A program made the position numbers and the translations under genes. Below, in pieces: positions 1 through 8,319 of a DNA stretch of 64,000 nt (positions within the stretch are counted from its first letter, which is position 1; each line of letters opens with the position of its first letter). A model generated the notes under the pieces. It made no database searches and was not told where the DNA came from. It was given only the letters and a program-made list of their open reading frames with translations. Source of the DNA: Lewinellaceae bacterium (GTDB taxonomy: Bacteria > Bacteroidota > Bacteroidia > Chitinophagales > Saprospiraceae). Where the stretch lies: contig JACJYK010000001.1 of NCBI GenBank assembly GCA_020636135.1, positions 2,466,501 to 2,530,500 on the forward strand, written 5' to 3'.

Positions 1-862
1 TGGTTAATATGGGGAGGCCTGTAAGCAATGCCTCGACAAGTACATTACCAAAGGATTCAAATGCGCTCAGGAAAAGGAATAGATCCATTTCTCCATAAAA
101 TCGTTCGATGTCTGCAATAAACCCGTGACAAATGATGCGCTGATGAAATGGGCTGGCATCACATTGTTTTTGAATGGCCTCCTGTAATGGCCCGGAGCCG
201 GCAATATGCAACTCCAGCTGCGGATGGTCTGCCGCTATTTCTTCAAATAACCGAACGACCAGCTCAACATTTTTCCCCGGATGCAGTCTGCCGACATAAG
301 CCATTTTCTTTAATCCTTTACGGGGATGAAAATGAGCATAAAAGCGGCTGGTGTCTATTCCATTGTAAATAACCAGCGTGTTGACCGGTAAAACATTATC
401 ATGAAATACTTTTTTGCTGTAGTGGGAATTGGCCACAAAGGTGACTTTACGGAAAGTCAGTAACATCCGGATTACGAACCATACAAACTTTAAATAGATC
501 TTCTGGATGCCTGATTTCCAATAAATTGTGCCGTGAATGTGATAGATCGGGTTTTTAATCCCTGCTAAAAGTGTGATGAGCAGGATGACCGGTCCCCCGT
601 TGTTCAAATGAAAAATATCCCTGCGGTTTGATCGGCAATATTTCCAATATTTCCAGTACGTATTACCTGGGCTATTCCGGGCACAAATGACTTTTATTTT
701 TTTCTCGTCGAAAAGTGTGTTTTCGGTTGCACGGAGGCCATAAACCTCCATTTTGGAACGGCCGTAAAAATGGTCAATGTATTGCAGAACATTTAATTCC
801 ATGCCTCCGGGGCCGAGATCCCAAAGGATATAATGGATCGGCTTCGTGTTAGCTTGATTCAT
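1..862 (-). CDS. Family 4 glycosyltransferase, 3'-truncated by window edge
   Basis: This gene probably adds a sugar to the lipid-linked repeat unit of the surface polysaccharide at the cytoplasmic membrane. Its ATG at 862 overlaps the stop of the upstream polymerase gene as ATGA, and the frame stays open for 287 codons to the window edge, so the C-terminus is missing. Visible features are an N-terminal glycine-rich loop (LGPGGME), HIHGTIYW near the middle, the GT4 signature NGID followed by AYVGRLHPGKN, and the EX7E motif in FESFGNVLVEAL near the cut. These place it in GT-B fold family 4 (RfaB/PimB type). The sugar and acceptor cannot be told from sequence. It is the last visible gene of the operon transcribed from the right. 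Confidence 0.85.
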   Translation of the reverse strand, partial: MNQANTKPIHYILWDLGPGGMELNVLQYIDHFYGRSKMEVYGLRATENTLFDEKKIKVICARNSPGNTYWKYWKYCRSNRRDIFHLNNGGPVILLITLLAGIKNPIYHIHGTIYWKSGIQKIYLKFVWFVIRMLLTFRKVTFVANSHYSKKVFHDNVLPVNTLVIYNGIDTSRFYAHFHPRKGLKKMAYVGRLHPGKNVELVVRLFEEIAADHPQLELHIAGSGPLQEAIQKQCDASPFHQRIICHGFIADIERFYGEMDLFLFLSAFESFGNVLVEALLTGLPILT

Positions 863-2307
863 ACTGCTACTGCTGACTCTGTTTTTTCCTTGGGCAAGGC
901 ATAGAAATACGTCAATGCGATCATACCGAAGAATACTGCTTGTGTAATTCCTGTAGAAGGAAATTGGTAATAGGCAAATTCTTGTTCGGAACTGGAATGT
1001 ATAATAAACCATCCGATGAAGTAAATCGGAAATAAAAGTAATGCCTTGCGGTATTTGAAATCAAAATCGACATTCATATATCGAAGCCATAACTTGACGG
1101 TCACAAATCCAATAAAGAAGATCAATAAACCGGCACCTATTATCCCCGATTGCATCAGGATGTTTTGATTGCCCACGTGTACATCATTATTTTCCATAAA
1201 TTCCCTGGAAAAGCCCCACCCGGTTAATTTTGACAGTTCCCATTTGCGCATGACACGCGGTCCTCTTTCGGTTATGCGAATCAATGTACCACCTGCGGTC
1301 GCGTCCCCCTGTGCCAGTTTTTCAAGTGTCAGTAGGCGCTTGAAGGCATTATTGGTCTGGATTCTGAGAGTGGGTATGGCCTGACTTGCCAGTATTGCCA
1401 GTAAGATGATTGTTGATACAGACATCACCCTGCGGCGGTCAAATTGTACAATGAATAGCATCGAACTTAAAAGAATAAAAACCATATAAATGGTCCATCC
1501 TCGGGTCGCAGAAAGAAATATGGAAGCAAAATTTGCAATTAACACCGTAAACAAATACAGATTGGAAAAATGGCTTTTCCGCTGAGCCAGGTAAAAAAGT
1601 GCTCCCAAGTTACTGGCTATAATGAGGCTTTCGTTGTACAGTCCGCGGTAGGTCTTGTCTTTCGTGATCTCTATTGCCCACCATATTTCTTTTTTTGCTC
1701 CAAAAAAGGCGACAGGAGAAGAACTGGTCAATATGGTAAACAGCTGTGTTCCCAACGCCACCAGGGCTACCGGAAAGAGGTAAACGAACAATTCCGTATA
1801 CTGCTCCTGTTTTTGGAATAAACGCGGTATCGAATAGAGCAGCATCAGCGGGACGATCCACTTAAAGATCCTGAACTGCACATTCATGGCTAAATCCACG
1901 CCAGCTACATAGCCCTGTATGATCAGGAAAATGAGGTAAATGGACAGAACGATCAAAGGCGTCTGGTAGAATGGCCGGTATGTCGAGACGGTATTTCTGG
2001 CTTTAATAATGCTTAGGATAATGTACAGCTGCGATACTTCCACTTCCGGCAATCCAGGTAGCAGGCTTAACGTAACTTCGTACAATCCAAAAAAGCCGAA
2101 AAATCCGTCGGCCAGAATGAAAAAATACGCCAGCCAAAATGGCTCCTCTTCCGGTTTACTTTTAAAATAAACGACCAAAGTCGCAAGGTGAAAGAGAACC
2201 TTACCCCATACCGGAGCATAATAATTGGCCAGTATAGCCATGATGGCCAGGCCAAAAAAGCGCAGGACTTTCACCAGATCCGACCGTGTATGTTCATGGT
2301 TGCTCAT
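859..2307 (-). CDS. O-antigen polymerase/ligase-like membrane protein (Wzy type)
   Basis: A 482-residue protein made almost entirely of hydrophobic segments, about ten to twelve, with a long polar loop at about residues 335-385 that contains RITERGPRVMRKW and GWGFSREF. This layout is typical of the Wzy_C/O-antigen ligase superfamily, whose members polymerise undecaprenyl-linked repeat units on the periplasmic face. It lies between two glycosyltransferase genes and overlaps the downstream one by 4 nt, which supports a Wzy role in a Wzx/Wzy-dependent pathway. Sequence identity across this family is low, so the call rests on topology, the loop and context. A ligase role is the main alternative. 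Confidence 0.75.
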   Translation of the reverse strand: MSNHEHTRSDLVKVLRFFGLAIMAILANYYAPVWGKVLFHLATLVVYFKSKPEEEPFWLAYFFILADGFFGFFGLYEVTLSLLPGLPEVEVSQLYIILSIIKARNTVSTYRPFYQTPLIVLSIYLIFLIIQGYVAGVDLAMNVQFRIFKWIVPLMLLYSIPRLFQKQEQYTELFVYLFPVALVALGTQLFTILTSSSPVAFFGAKKEIWWAIEITKDKTYRGLYNESLIIASNLGALFYLAQRKSHFSNLYLFTVLIANFASIFLSATRGWTIYMVFILLSSMLFIVQFDRRRVMSVSTIILLAILASQAIPTLRIQTNNAFKRLLTLEKLAQGDATAGGTLIRITERGPRVMRKWELSKLTGWGFSREFMENNDVHVGNQNILMQSGIIGAGLLIFFIGFVTVKLWLRYMNVDFDFKYRKALLLFPIYFIGWFIIHSSSEQEFAYYQFPSTGITQAVFFGMIALTYFYALPKEKTESAVAV

Positions 2308-2314
2308 TCGGGGA

Positions 2315-3400
2315 CTAGCGGTTTACCAATACTTTCTGGTTTTTTACAGTGGATCCTATTTTCATGGTCTCGGCAAGTAACGCTGCATTATTCGCTATGG
2401 AATGTTTTTCCTTTACCAGGTTTTGCATCCAGACGACCAAAGCACGGCGCTCTTTTTCGTGACTCAGGTAATAAGCGGTCATTTCGCGGGCTTCATCAAA
2501 CACCTTGACGGCCGGCACTTCCGCATCACCAAATATCTCCACAACATTTTGTTGCCATTCCAGGACAGGCAGCGCCCCGGCACCCAATGCTTCCACCCAA
2601 CGCCAGTGCAAGGCATTCAACAGTCCCGGATTTGCATCGACAGGTGCAATTTTTGTCGCATTATACATATCGTTCAGGCGTTCCACTGTGATGTGTCCGG
2701 TCCGAGGACGGTAACATTTTTCTATCTCCGGATAATATTCGAACCACCGTTCCATGGAATCATCGCTGTGGATCTGTAAGTCGAAATCAGCAAAGCAGCT
2801 CAGGAATTTCGCTTTTTTCATCCCCCAGCTGGTCTTATACCCCATGCCTACATAGAGGACTTCAGATTTTAATTCCTGATAAACTTCATCGGATAATTTC
2901 TTTTCGTAAAATGAATCCGTCGGGGTATTTGGATACAGATAATGCATATTCCGGATTCCCATTTTAGTCATCTGCTCGATCCAAAATGTGTCGTACGTAT
3001 AAACGGCATCCGCAAAATAAAGCAATGGTAAAAAATGACGGTTTCCCGGAGTATAATAGGGACAGTCTCCCAAAAAGAAAGCAATTTTTGATTTCCTTTT
3101 AAAATAGGCCAGTGTCTCCGGCACCAATAATTCGTGGTTGTAAATGAATACAATGTCCGGTTGTATCCGGTCATATTCATCACGATATAATTTATTGATA
3201 TCCTGATAATAATACCCTTCCCATTTTTGCCTCCATTTATCCGGTAAACGGAACATCTGAGTATTGATTCGTTGCTTCCAGCCTACCATGATGTGTTGAT
3301 AGTCAATGGTATGGATCTCTCCACCTAACGCCTCAAAGGTTTCCCGGAAAGACTGGTGAAATCCATATCTTTTGGGTACCAGTAATAGAACTTTCATCAC
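2315..3400 (-). CDS. CgeB-like glycosyltransferase
   Basis: A 361-residue soluble protein starting MMKVLLLVPKRYGFHQSF. A Rossmann-like N-terminal half holds DIVFIYNHELL and FFLGDCPYYTPG. The C-terminal half has VLYVGMGYKTSWGMKKA, a nucleotide-sugar-binding region with NDMYNATKIAPVDANPG, and WVEALGAGALPVLE, which corresponds to the conserved acidic donor-binding region of GT-B enzymes. This resembles the CgeB/DUF3880 plus Glyco_trans_1_2 group. It probably transfers one sugar of the polysaccharide repeat. It lies 7 nt after the polymerase gene in genomic order, and a 72-nt gap separates it from the aminotransferase gene upstream in transcription. Donor and acceptor are unknown. Confidence 0.65.
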   Translation of the reverse strand: MMKVLLLVPKRYGFHQSFRETFEALGGEIHTIDYQHIMVGWKQRINTQMFRLPDKWRQKWEGYYYQDINKLYRDEYDRIQPDIVFIYNHELLVPETLAYFKRKSKIAFFLGDCPYYTPGNRHFLPLLYFADAVYTYDTFWIEQMTKMGIRNMHYLYPNTPTDSFYEKKLSDEVYQELKSEVLYVGMGYKTSWGMKKAKFLSCFADFDLQIHSDDSMERWFEYYPEIEKCYRPRTGHITVERLNDMYNATKIAPVDANPGLLNALHWRWVEALGAGALPVLEWQQNVVEIFGDAEVPAVKVFDEAREMTAYYLSHEKERRALVVWMQNLVKEKHSIANNAALLAETMKIGSTVKNQKVLVNR

Positions 3401-3472
3401 TTATCGATTATAATTATTTCCGTAATTCTTATTACTCATTGCATTATCATACGCAATCGTAAATGCCGGTTC

Positions 3473-4657
3473 TCAGGATAAATGTTCAAATACCTTGACC
3501 ACAGCTTCCACGACACGTTCTTTCTCCTGATCGGTCATTACCGGATAAATAGGCAATCGCAATAAACGATTGAAAAAAGCCATTGATCCGGGAAATGCTT
3601 CGTCGGTTCCCAGGTGTTGGTAATACTTGTTCCGGTGCAATGGGGTGTAATGCACATTAGCCATCACCCCTTCCGCTCGTAAGGCATCCATGATCCAGTA
3701 CTTGCGTTCTTCAGGAACGAGGATCCCGAACAGATGCCAATTGGAGGTTACATCCCCGTCCACGTGAAGGAAGTCGAGACCAGCAATTCCCTGAAGATTC
3801 GACAGATAATACTCTGCAATCTCTTTCCGGCGCTCATTCATGGCTTCCAGCCTGTTGAGTTGTGTAATCCCCATGGCTCCGTTGATGTTGGACTGGACAT
3901 AACTATTTCCGATGTCTACATACTCGTAATAGCCACGGGTCTGCTGGTCCGTCAGAAAGCTGTACTTATTCGTTCCTTTTTCGCGTAAGATCTTAATGCG
4001 TTCAGCTATGCGGTCATCGTTAGTAACCAGCGCCCCGCCCTCGCCGGTGGTAAGATTTTTGGTTCCATGAAATGAGAAGGTACTTGCATCGCCTTGATTG
4101 CCGGTGTATTCTCCCCGGTATTTCGAGCCAATGGATTGAGCAGTATCCTGCACAATGTAGAGGTTATGTTTTTTTGCGATTTCCCGGATGCGGTGCATTT
4201 CGGGTGGATTTCCGGCATAGTCTACCGGACATATCGCCACGGTCCGGGAGGTAATATAGGATTCTAGCTTATCGACGTCAATATTGCCATTATCCGGACG
4301 TACATCGGCAAGAACGACCTTGAGCCCATTAAGCAATGGCCCAAGTGCTGTGCTGGTGTAGGTGAAGTTTGGCACGATCACTTCACTTCCTGCCGGAAAA
4401 TCTTTGACTCTGAACGCCAGATCCAAAGCAACCGTACAGGACGTCATGAAGAGGGCATGTTTAACACCCAGATACTGTTTGAGGTGTTCCTCAAACTTAC
4501 GGCATTCGGGTCCGTCACCACTGACAAATGTGCTCTTTACTGCATCGGTAACTGCCAGTACATCCGCTTCATTTATCGAAGGTTTATGGATGAGAATCGG
4601 TTCTCTGGAGACTGGCTCTCCACCCTGGATTGCCAGGGCCTCTTTGGTTAGGATCAT
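3473..4657 (-). CDS. DegT/DnrJ/EryC1/StrS sugar aminotransferase
   Basis: A 394-residue PLP enzyme of the DegT family that converts a 4-keto (or 3-keto) nucleotide sugar to an amino sugar with glutamate as donor. The PLP lysine is K200 in SFHGTKNLTTGEGG. The PLP-nitrogen aspartate is D171 in VQDTAQSIG. SGDGPECRKFEEHLKQYLG and NFTYTSTA are also family hallmarks. A lysine rather than histidine at position 200 argues for a transaminase and against a ColD-type dehydratase. Because gmd and an epimerase/reductase are next door, a GDP-4-keto-6-deoxymannose substrate (perosamine-type product) is a reasonable inference, not shown. Its start overlaps the stop of the upstream epimerase gene by ATGA. Confidence 0.85.
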   Translation of the reverse strand: MILTKEALAIQGGEPVSREPILIHKPSINEADVLAVTDAVKSTFVSGDGPECRKFEEHLKQYLGVKHALFMTSCTVALDLAFRVKDFPAGSEVIVPNFTYTSTALGPLLNGLKVVLADVRPDNGNIDVDKLESYITSRTVAICPVDYAGNPPEMHRIREIAKKHNLYIVQDTAQSIGSKYRGEYTGNQGDASTFSFHGTKNLTTGEGGALVTNDDRIAERIKILREKGTNKYSFLTDQQTRGYYEYVDIGNSYVQSNINGAMGITQLNRLEAMNERRKEIAEYYLSNLQGIAGLDFLHVDGDVTSNWHLFGILVPEERKYWIMDALRAEGVMANVHYTPLHRNKYYQHLGTDEAFPGSMAFFNRLLRLPIYPVMTDQEKERVVEAVVKVFEHLS

Positions 4658-5637
4658 ACGAGTGCGTGTTTATTGTTTTGCTGGATTACGTTCTGGTGAG
4701 ATTCGTACCATTCGATGGCTTCGGCCACTCCCTGATAAAATGGCCTGGATGGTTGCCAGCCCATCAACTGATATCCACGGGTTCCGTCGACCGTTTTATA
4801 GGCTGCCCCGTCAGGCTTACTGGTATCCAGACGGATCTCACCCTGAAAGCCGGTCAGTTCCCTGATAACCTGGCTCATTTCCCAGACCGAGATGCCCTCT
4901 CCGATACCAACATTAATAAACTCCTGGGTCGGCGGAAGGATGGAGGCCCGGATCATCGCCTCGGCTCCGTCATCTACATGCATCCATTCACGAACCGGCT
5001 TGCCACTACCCCATACGGTGACATAAGGTGCACCGGTGCGCTTAGCATCAACAAATTTCATGATCAAAGCTCCCAATGCGTGTGACCGCTCTTCCTCAAA
5101 ATGATCTTCCGGTCCATACATATTGGATAATACAATATTGATCACATCGAGTCCGTACTGTCTTGCATTTGCCCAGGAACCTACCCAAAATGCCTTTCGT
5201 ACGAACCCATACACCATAACGGATTCATGCATCGGGCCGTCCCAGATCTCATCTTCTTTGAAAAGCATTGCTTTTGCCGGATAGACGCAATTGGAAATAG
5301 GATTCACAATTCTGCCTACGCCACTCTCCCGCGCTGCCCGCAGTAGATTGACATTCATGAGCAGATTGTTCTCGAACAATTCCGCCGGATATTTATACCC
5401 GAATTGAATCCCGCCTACAAACGAAGCACAGTTGAACAGAAGATCTGGCTGAACCTGCTGAAAGTAAGCGTAAGTTTCTTCGTAATTTCGCAGATCGACG
5501 CCCAGACTCAAGGACGTTTTCTCAGCAAAAATTCCTTCTGCCTCCAGCATCCTGGATAGACGTTTACCCAGAAAACCAGTCGCTCCGGTTATTAAAATGC
5601 GTTTATCGCGAATGGCATTAAAATCAAACTTTGCCAT
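4654..5637 (-). CDS. NAD(P)-dependent GDP-sugar epimerase/reductase, GDP-fucose synthase-like
   Basis: A 327-residue extended SDR protein. The cofactor loop GATGFLG is at residues 18-24, and FNCASFVGGIQFGYKYP and WGSGKPVREWMHVDD match the GDP-L-fucose synthase (Fcl/WcaG) group, which acts on the product of Gmd. Cys115 in ISNCVYP agrees with the catalytic cysteine of that group. In the active-site YxxxK position the protein reads Y143-GFV-R147-K148, so arginine stands where lysine is expected and lysine follows one residue later. The gene sits 35 nt after gmd in transcription order. It may make GDP-fucose, or a branch sugar used by the adjacent aminotransferase. Confidence 0.8.
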   Translation of the reverse strand: MAKFDFNAIRDKRILITGATGFLGKRLSRMLEAEGIFAEKTSLSLGVDLRNYEETYAYFQQVQPDLLFNCASFVGGIQFGYKYPAELFENNLLMNVNLLRAARESGVGRIVNPISNCVYPAKAMLFKEDEIWDGPMHESVMVYGFVRKAFWVGSWANARQYGLDVINIVLSNMYGPEDHFEEERSHALGALIMKFVDAKRTGAPYVTVWGSGKPVREWMHVDDGAEAMIRASILPPTQEFINVGIGEGISVWEMSQVIRELTGFQGEIRLDTSKPDGAAYKTVDGTRGYQLMGWQPSRPFYQGVAEAIEWYESHQNVIQQNNKHALV

Positions 5638-5672
5638 GGAGATGAATTGATTAATGGTGATTAAATGTGTCG

Positions 5673-6830
5673 TTAAATAATATCCTCCAGTTCATTGTGG
5701 ACCACAAAACCATTTTTCATCAAATGATGATTGCGTTTCAAGAGGTCAATGTCGTTATCGATCATTTCTGTGATCATCTCTTCCAGTGTATATTTCGGTG
5801 TCCAGCCCAGCGTATCACGTGCTTTACTGGCATCACCAATGAGTAGATTTACTTCGGTAGGCCGGTAGTAAAATGGATCGATCTGGATGACCGCCTGTCC
5901 GGGATAAATGTTTTCCGGAGCCATGCCGAGTTTATCACCAAAGCGGTCTTTATCAATACCCGAAATCAGACCTTTTTCATCCTTGCCGGCACCGGTAAAC
6001 TCCAGCTCAATACCTACCTCACCAAAGGCGTGGTGGGCAAAATCACGGATCGTTGTCGTCCTTCCGGTCGCGATGACATAATCATCCGGGTGATCCTGCT
6101 GCATCATGAGATACATGGCCTCTACAAAGTCTTTGGCGTGGCCCCAGTCACGTTTGGCGTCCAGATTACCCAATGAAAGGATACTCTGCAGGCCAAGGGA
6201 AATGTTTGCTACCGCCCGGGTAATTTTACGCGTCACGAATGTTTCACCACGCACAGGAGATTCATGATTGAACAGGATTCCATTGCAGGCAAACATGTTG
6301 TAGGCTTCCCGGTAGTTGACCGTAATCCAGTATGCGTATAATTTGGCCACACCATATGGACTGCGCGGATAAAAGGGTGTCTTCTCCGACTGCGGTACTT
6401 GTTGTACAAGCCCAAATAACTCAGAGGTTGAAGCCTGATAAACTTTGGTCTTGGCAGTGAGGCCCAGCATTCGCACAGCCTCCAGGATACGCAGTGTGCC
6501 CAACCCATCCGCATTACCTGTGTACTCCGGTGTGTCGAAACTGACTTTTACGTGGGACATGGCCGCCAGGTTGTAAATCTCGTCTGGCTGGATCTCCTGA
6601 ATGTAGCGGATGATGTTGCTGGCATCCGTCAGATCACCATAGAAATAATGGAATCGTGGGTTTCCATCCTGACGGTCATTCGCAAATAAGGCATCTATCC
6701 GTGCGGTATTGAAAGAGGAACTCCTGCGTTTCATGCCCCACACCGTATAACCTTTCTGAAGCAGGTATTCTGCCAGATACGAACCGTCCTGACCGGTAAT
6801 TCCGGTAATCAATGCCACTTTTTCAGCCAT
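5673..6830 (-). CDS. gmd: GDP-mannose 4,6-dehydratase
   Basis: Converts GDP-D-mannose to GDP-4-keto-6-deoxy-D-mannose in the cytoplasm, the first committed step to GDP-fucose, GDP-rhamnose, GDP-perosamine or colitose. The 385-residue protein has the NADP loop GITGQDG at 10-16, the RRSSSFNTARID region of Gmd enzymes, STSELFG near 134-140 (catalytic Thr/Ser and Glu), and the YGVAK active-site pair Y159/K163. Its C-terminal part is slightly longer than most Gmd proteins, with an extra segment around DEKGLISGIDKDRFGDKL. It is 9 nt downstream of the flippase gene and so belongs to the same operon. Confidence 0.95.
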   Translation of the reverse strand: MAEKVALITGITGQDGSYLAEYLLQKGYTVWGMKRRSSSFNTARIDALFANDRQDGNPRFHYFYGDLTDASNIIRYIQEIQPDEIYNLAAMSHVKVSFDTPEYTGNADGLGTLRILEAVRMLGLTAKTKVYQASTSELFGLVQQVPQSEKTPFYPRSPYGVAKLYAYWITVNYREAYNMFACNGILFNHESPVRGETFVTRKITRAVANISLGLQSILSLGNLDAKRDWGHAKDFVEAMYLMMQQDHPDDYVIATGRTTTIRDFAHHAFGEVGIELEFTGAGKDEKGLISGIDKDRFGDKLGMAPENIYPGQAVIQIDPFYYRPTEVNLLIGDASKARDTLGWTPKYTLEEMITEMIDNDIDLLKRNHHLMKNGFVVHNELEDII

Positions 6831-6839
6831 GATATTTCG

Positions 6840-8300
6840 TTAAGATTTTAAGATCATTTTGTAAGCCCTGGGCATCAGATCTTCCAGCAGTAATCGGAAT
6901 TCATCTGACTTGAAGACCCAGTGCAACAACACATAGATGCCGCCGCCGCCCAGGCCCCCCACCAACAACATTAGCAGCGGAGGTAGGTCCAGGGTAATTT
7001 GCACCAAAGCGACCGAGAGCCCGGCAATCACTGCGAAAACCAGACTGGAGGTGACATCCCGGAGTTGCTCTCCAATGGGATAATCCAGGAAAAGCTTGGT
7101 GTAGTACGAGTTGATGATGATCGCGATGTAATAGGAGATCACCTGGCTGATGACCAGTCCTAAAATGCCGAACTGGATTCCAATCACGATCAGGATGCCG
7201 GTAATAATTTTTTTGACGATTTCTATACGCAGGCATAAATCCACCCGGCCCAGAACGAGTAATAAATCCAGATTGATGGAATTCAGATGGTACGTAAGAC
7301 CTGCCGCACTGAGCAATTGGAGAAATAAAGTCGCCGGCAGCCATTTTTCTCCTACGGTGACAACAAGCAAAGGGCCGGCTAAAACACCCATCAGGATCAT
7401 GACGGGAACAATAAAAAAGGAACTCATTTTGATCACCTGACGATACCCTTCTTTTAGCCTGACCAAATCGCTTTTTAATTTGGACAAAATGGGATAGGTG
7501 ATTTTCTGAATGGCCTGCTGAAAATTATTTGCAGCCATATTGGTAAAACTGTTGGCCTGGGCATAATATCCAAGCGTGACCACGGAGAAAAATTTACCGA
7601 TCAAAACCTGGACGATCTGACGGAAAAATTTGTCGATCAATGCTTCCGCCAGTAGCCGGGATCCGAATCCAAAAAGTTTCCTGAAAGAAGCCCTGCTGAA
7701 TACGAGACTTAATTTCCAGGAATTATACACCCAGAGCAAAACGGTACTGAAAAATTCATTGAGGAGCAATTTGGCAACCAGTGCCCAAACACCCCAACCA
7801 TAATAGGCCATGGCGATAGCAATGGATCCCGACAAAACCACCCCGATAAAACGAATCTTGGTCTGGGACTTGAAATCTATCTTGTGGGTCAGAATCGTCT
7901 GCTGGATGGCTCCTAAAGCGTTGATGATCAGCATCAAACCCATCACCCGGACGATACCGGATAGCATGGGCTGACTGAAGAAATTTGCAATGGCAGGCGC
8001 TGCGAAAAATAACAGCCCATAACAGCAGACCGCTACCGCCAGGTTGAAAATGAACGTGGTACTTTTATCCACATCCGATATTTCTTCCTCCCGGATAAGA
8101 GCAAAGGAAAATCCGCTTTGGATAAAGGTGGAGGCAAGTTCAAAGAAGATCATCACCATTGCCAGCAGACCAAACTCCGCAGGAGAAAGTAATCTGGCAA
8201 GAATGATGGTGATCAAAAAATTGGAAGTACTACTACCCAATTTATCGATTACCACCCAGAAAAATGCCTTTACCGATTTGTCTTTTAAATTGTCGGACAT
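6840..8300 (-). CDS. Polysaccharide repeat-unit flippase (Wzx/MOP family)
   Basis: A 486-residue integral membrane protein with about 12-14 hydrophobic helices, starting MSDNLKDKSVKAFFWVVIDK. Motifs such as GFGSRLLAEALIDKFFRQIVQVLIGKF are split through the sequence as in the WzxC/Polysacc_synt_3 group of the MOP exporter superfamily. Members flip undecaprenyl-linked oligosaccharides from the inner to the outer leaflet. It lies between the chain-length/kinase gene and gmd with gaps of 19 and 9 nt, which fits a Wzx/Wzy pathway. Family membership is secure. The particular substrate is not. Confidence 0.88.
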   Translation of the reverse strand: MSDNLKDKSVKAFFWVVIDKLGSSTSNFLITIILARLLSPAEFGLLAMVMIFFELASTFIQSGFSFALIREEEISDVDKSTTFIFNLAVAVCCYGLLFFAAPAIANFFSQPMLSGIVRVMGLMLIINALGAIQQTILTHKIDFKSQTKIRFIGVVLSGSIAIAMAYYGWGVWALVAKLLLNEFFSTVLLWVYNSWKLSLVFSRASFRKLFGFGSRLLAEALIDKFFRQIVQVLIGKFFSVVTLGYYAQANSFTNMAANNFQQAIQKITYPILSKLKSDLVRLKEGYRQVIKMSSFFIVPVMILMGVLAGPLLVVTVGEKWLPATLFLQLLSAAGLTYHLNSINLDLLLVLGRVDLCLRIEIVKKIITGILIVIGIQFGILGLVISQVISYYIAIIINSYYTKLFLDYPIGEQLRDVTSSLVFAVIAGLSVALVQITLDLPPLLMLLVGGLGGGGIYVLLHWVFKSDEFRLLLEDLMPRAYKMILKS

Positions 8301-8319
8301 TGCTTAATTCAGCAAAAGA

